A stretch of DNA of 64,000 nucleotides, taken from contig JAXLQU010000014.1 in the NCBI GenBank assembly GCA_046331425.1, positions 1-64,000 of the forward strand. The letters are read 5' to 3'. Positions within the stretch are counted from its first letter, which is position 1. Each line of letters starts with the position of its first letter. The position numbers were made by a program, and so were the translations under genes. The notes beneath the pieces are model-generated. The model had not been told where the DNA came from. It saw nothing but the letters and a program-made list of their open reading frames with translations, and did no database searches. Below, piece by piece: positions 62,022 through 64,000 of the stretch. This DNA is from JANNUT01 sp046331425 (lineage in GTDB: Bacteria > Acidobacteriota > Polarisedimenticolia > J045).

Positions 62022-62284
62022 TTTTTATTCTTGTACCAGTCGGCGTTGATCGCGGTGAACGACTTCCACTTCTCGGGGACGTAGTCCTCTTCGAAGATCG
62101 CTTCGACCGGGCACTCCGGCTCGCAGGCGCCGCAATCGATACAGGTTTCAGGATCGATGTACAGCATCTCTTCGGTAGCGAAGTTCGGCTCTTCCTTGGT
62201 CGGATGGATGCACTCGACGGGGCAGACCGAAACGCAGGCGGTGTCTTTGGTTCCGATGCACGGTTGTGCGATGACGTAGGTCAT
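62018..62284 (-). CDS. fdxA: 7Fe (3Fe-4S/4Fe-4S) ferredoxin
   Basis: The 88-residue protein starts MTYVIAQPC (GGAGA eight bases upstream). A longer open extension to 62533 has no domain and was not used. The N-terminal CIGTKDTACVSVCPVECI gives a 3Fe-4S cluster plus one ligand of the second; CIDCGACEPECPVEA supplies the 4Fe-4S ligands. The FdxA-like tail (VPEKWKSFTAINADWYKNKK) is conserved in actinobacterial, Acidobacteria and Thermus-type ferredoxins. It is a low-potential electron carrier in the cytoplasm. Its TGA overlaps the dgt start. Confidence 0.96.
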   Translation of the reverse strand: MTYVIAQPCIGTKDTACVSVCPVECIHPTKEEPNFATEEMLYIDPETCIDCGACEPECPVEAIFEEDYVPEKWKSFTAINADWYKNKK

Positions 62285-62388
62285 CTGGCGAATCTCCATC
62301 AGCCTGCGGCACAGCGGCCGCGGCTCGAGGTGTCGTTGCGAGGCGCGTATCTTGCCGATCTCGGTCAGGACCGGCAACCGGCTTAGGT

Positions 62389-63090
62389 TTAGTGCGCGAC
62401 GATATATTTCAAGAACAACTCGTCCCCGACCCGATCGATCGCGGCGAGCGTCAACATCCGGCGCTCGACCATCGAGAATCCAGGCCCCTCGACCGGGGTT
62501 GGTGCGCCTCGCCCGCCCAAGATCGTGGGGCAAATCGTGAGGTTCAACTCGTCCAAGAGCCCGTCGGCCAGGAAGCGTGCCACGGTTTCACCGCCCCCTT
62601 CCACCAAGAGGGTCCGAGCGCCGAGTCCGGACAAATGCGCTACCAACGCAGCCAGATCGACAGCCCCGCTGCCGGCTCGAAACAAGGTCAGCGTTCCGGC
62701 ATCCAGAGCTTCGGTCAGCGCCGTCAGTGCCGCTTCGGGCAGATCTCCTGGAACCACTAACCAACGAGACGCGGCCGGTTCTCGCAGAAACCGCGCCGCC
62801 GCCGGAATCCGTCCTTCGTGGCTGAGCACCACCACGATCAACTCCTCGTGTCGACCTGCCGCGAGACGAGCCGCTCGGCGGCTCGGGTCCTTGACTCGCA
62901 ACGGCGGGTCTTCGGCGCGAATCGTGGCAGCCCCCACGATCAGCACGTCAGCCTCGGCTCGTAGCGCATCCATCCGATCGCGATCGATGCGACTCGAGAA
63001 CTTGGGACCCTCGCGGCGAGCGCTGTCGATCTTCCCGTCGGCAGTCATTGCCAGGTTGGCGATAATGCGAGGCCGAGATACCGGTTTCAT
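62389..63090 (-). CDS. RibD C-terminal-domain (dihydrofolate reductase-like) reductase
   Basis: The 233-residue protein starts MKPVSRPRIIANLAMTADGK, the standard RibD_C entry. NADPH-binding features are present: ADVLIVGAATIRAEDPPL and the glycine-rich LLVEGGGETVARFLADGLLDE, with the conserved LNLTICPTILGGRG. It is a stand-alone reductase domain, without the deaminase half of RibD. It probably reduces the 5-amino-6-ribosylamino-uracil phosphate intermediate of riboflavin synthesis or a related pteridine. It is divergent to thiE with only 15 bases between start codons, so the two share one promoter region. Confidence 0.9.
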   Translation of the reverse strand: MKPVSRPRIIANLAMTADGKIDSARREGPKFSSRIDRDRMDALRAEADVLIVGAATIRAEDPPLRVKDPSRRAARLAAGRHEELIVVVLSHEGRIPAAARFLREPAASRWLVVPGDLPEAALTALTEALDAGTLTLFRAGSGAVDLAALVAHLSGLGARTLLVEGGGETVARFLADGLLDELNLTICPTILGGRGAPTPVEGPGFSMVERRMLTLAAIDRVGDELFLKYIVAH

Positions 63091-63105
63091 GGAGCGATAT
63101 TAAGC

Positions 63106-63759
63106 GTGACCCCTGTGCCTTCGCTGCAGTTGATCACCAGCCCCCATCCCGATGGCTTCGCCGCGCTCGCGGCCGACGTGGCGAGCGCTCTCGCTGCGGG
63201 CGTGCGGTTGGTTCAATGGCGCGACAAGCGAAGCTGTGCGATGGAGGCGGTTGCACAGGTAGGCGCGCTAAAGTCCCTTTGCCTCTCCCATCAGGCTCGA
63301 TTGATCGTCAACGATCGACTCGACGTCGCGCTGGCCGCAGGAGCCGACGGCGTTCACTTGGGCGAGGACGATCTGCCGTGGCAGGCGGCACGACGATTGG
63401 CACCCGCGCCGTTCCTGCTCGGTGTCTCGGTCGATCGCGAGGAATTGTTGGAGCGTGCTTTCGAAGCCCAAGCCGACTACTGCGGCGTCGGTCCGGCCTA
63501 CCCGACGCAAACGAAGAACGATGCAGGAGATCCGCAACCGTTGATGCTCTTCGACAAGTTGGTGCGCAAGCGCGGGGATCGGCGGCTGCCGATCATCGCT
63601 GTGGGCGGTATCGTGCCTGGCGGTGCGGCTCGTTTGATTGCGGCAGGCGCCGATGGCGTTGCGGTCAGCGCTGGAATACTGAAGGCCGCGAACATCGCGG
63701 CTGCGACGCGGGCACTGATCGCGGAACTCGATGAAGCCCATCGCGCGGTGCGCCGATGA
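63106..63759 (+). CDS. thiE: Thiamine-phosphate synthase
   Basis: The 217-residue protein starts with GTG 63106. It joins hydroxymethylpyrimidine-PP and thiazole phosphate to thiamine phosphate. The TIM barrel has LVQWRDKRS (Lys/Arg pyrophosphate site), RLIVNDRLDVALAAGADGVH, HLGEDDLPWQAARRL, YCGVGPAYPTQTKNDAG and IIAVGGIVPGGAARLIAAGA. All the usual phosphate-binding segments are present. Its TGA overlaps the ATG of thiD (ATGA), so the two are translationally coupled. No TPP riboswitch is seen upstream; only 15 bases separate it from the divergent start. Confidence 0.95.
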   Translation: MTPVPSLQLITSPHPDGFAALAADVASALAAGVRLVQWRDKRSCAMEAVAQVGALKSLCLSHQARLIVNDRLDVALAAGADGVHLGEDDLPWQAARRLAPAPFLLGVSVDREELLERAFEAQADYCGVGPAYPTQTKNDAGDPQPLMLFDKLVRKRGDRRLPIIAVGGIVPGGAARLIAAGADGVAVSAGILKAANIAAATRALIAELDEAHRAVRR

Positions 63760-64000
63760 AACCGCCGCACGCGGCGTTGGTGGCAGGTGGCGTCGATCCG
63801 ACCGGCGGCGCTGGGCTTGCCGTCGACATCGCGTTTCTCTCGCGGCTCGGCGTGCGCGTCGCGCCGTTGGTCACCGCGCTCACGGTGCAAGACGACAAAG
63901 GTGTGCGGCAGATCCAAGCGGTCGATCGCGATCTGTTGATCGATATGGCGGCGGCGGCGCTGTCGGCTGTGCGCGTTTCACTCGCGGTCATGAAGACCGG
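63756..64000 (+). CDS. thiD: Hydroxymethylpyrimidine/phosphomethylpyrimidine kinase, N-terminal part (runs off the right edge)
   Basis: ATG 63756 overlaps the thiE stop. The visible 81 residues begin MKPPHAALVAGGVDPTGGAG, matching the ThiD nucleotide/substrate entry (GxDPTGGAGL). ADI-type helix and a TALTVQDDKG region follow, reaching the VMKTG motif at the window edge. It phosphorylates HMP for the thiamine pathway next to ThiE. The C-terminal two thirds lie outside the window. Confidence 0.92.
   Translation, partial: MKPPHAALVAGGVDPTGGAGLAVDIAFLSRLGVRVAPLVTALTVQDDKGVRQIQAVDRDLLIDMAAAALSAVRVSLAVMKT

Overview
The window is GC-rich and gene-dense, almost all of it protein coding, with no rRNA, tRNA or CRISPR seen. 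Twin-arginine and lipoprotein signals, a TonB-dependent outer-membrane receptor, CHASE4 and NtrC-type two-component proteins, a multiheme cytochrome c and many large secreted modular proteins point to a Gram-negative, respiring, environmental bacterium. The Oar-like TonB plug segment, the S8 protease with LWGDG repeats, the ASPIC/FG-GAP protein and the DUF222-type HNH protein fit Acidobacteriota, Myxococcota or other 'deltaproteobacterial' lineages best. This placement is inference; no marker gene decides it.

Layout. 1-2943 (minus): a lipoprotein-like phosphodiester glycosidase, an NtrC-family response regulator and the start of its sensor kinase. 3165-6880: a repeat-rich stretch around a long HNH-endonuclease gene, with a 35-bp direct repeat, eight in-frame 72-nt repeats inside the gene, an 82-nt tandem array upstream and a 37-nt compound array beyond it. 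6978-16943: DUF362 and ASPIC/FG-GAP secreted proteins (plus), then an S8 protease with C-terminal hexapeptide repeats, a CHASE4 hybrid kinase and Hsp20 (minus). The hsp20 leader can form two competing hairpins over its ribosome binding site. 17116-28012: a broken multiheme cytochrome, a beta-helix protein, a VWA protein carrying a TonB-plug-like segment, two small membrane proteins and a secreted protein. 28514-35902: a 2462-residue subtilase with four copies of a roughly 430-residue module, closed by a strong UUCG-loop terminator.

36159-46828: PPK2, an exported amidohydrolase, an 11-mer-repeat protein coupled to a coiled-coil lipoprotein, a TonB receptor locus with small unknown proteins and an FNR/CRP-like site, and an M23 metallopeptidase whose signal peptide is out of frame. 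46967-57375 (plus): exported beta-carbonic anhydrase, topoisomerase I, a frameshifted and degenerate hybrid kinase, and a DUF2339 - DUF3999 - zinc-ribbon operon with overlapping stops and starts. 57707-64000: HMG-CoA lyase, a secreted protein, a probably leaderless zinc-type alcohol dehydrogenase, dGTPase coupled to a 7Fe ferredoxin, a RibD-C reductase, and divergent thiE-thiD (thiD runs off the end).

How the genes work together: the core-metabolism genes at the right end (topA, dgt, ferredoxin, RibD-C reductase, thiE/thiD) are ordinary. The rest is largely a secretome plus signalling proteins. Four loci show reading-frame lesions (about 19044, 23380, 46640 and 51600). These may be real decay or residual indels in the assembly, and should be checked against reads before any biology is built on them. 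The strongest candidates for something undescribed are the repeat-rich HNH locus, the two-hairpin hsp20 leader, the plug-VWA chimera and the LWGDG hexapeptide tail.
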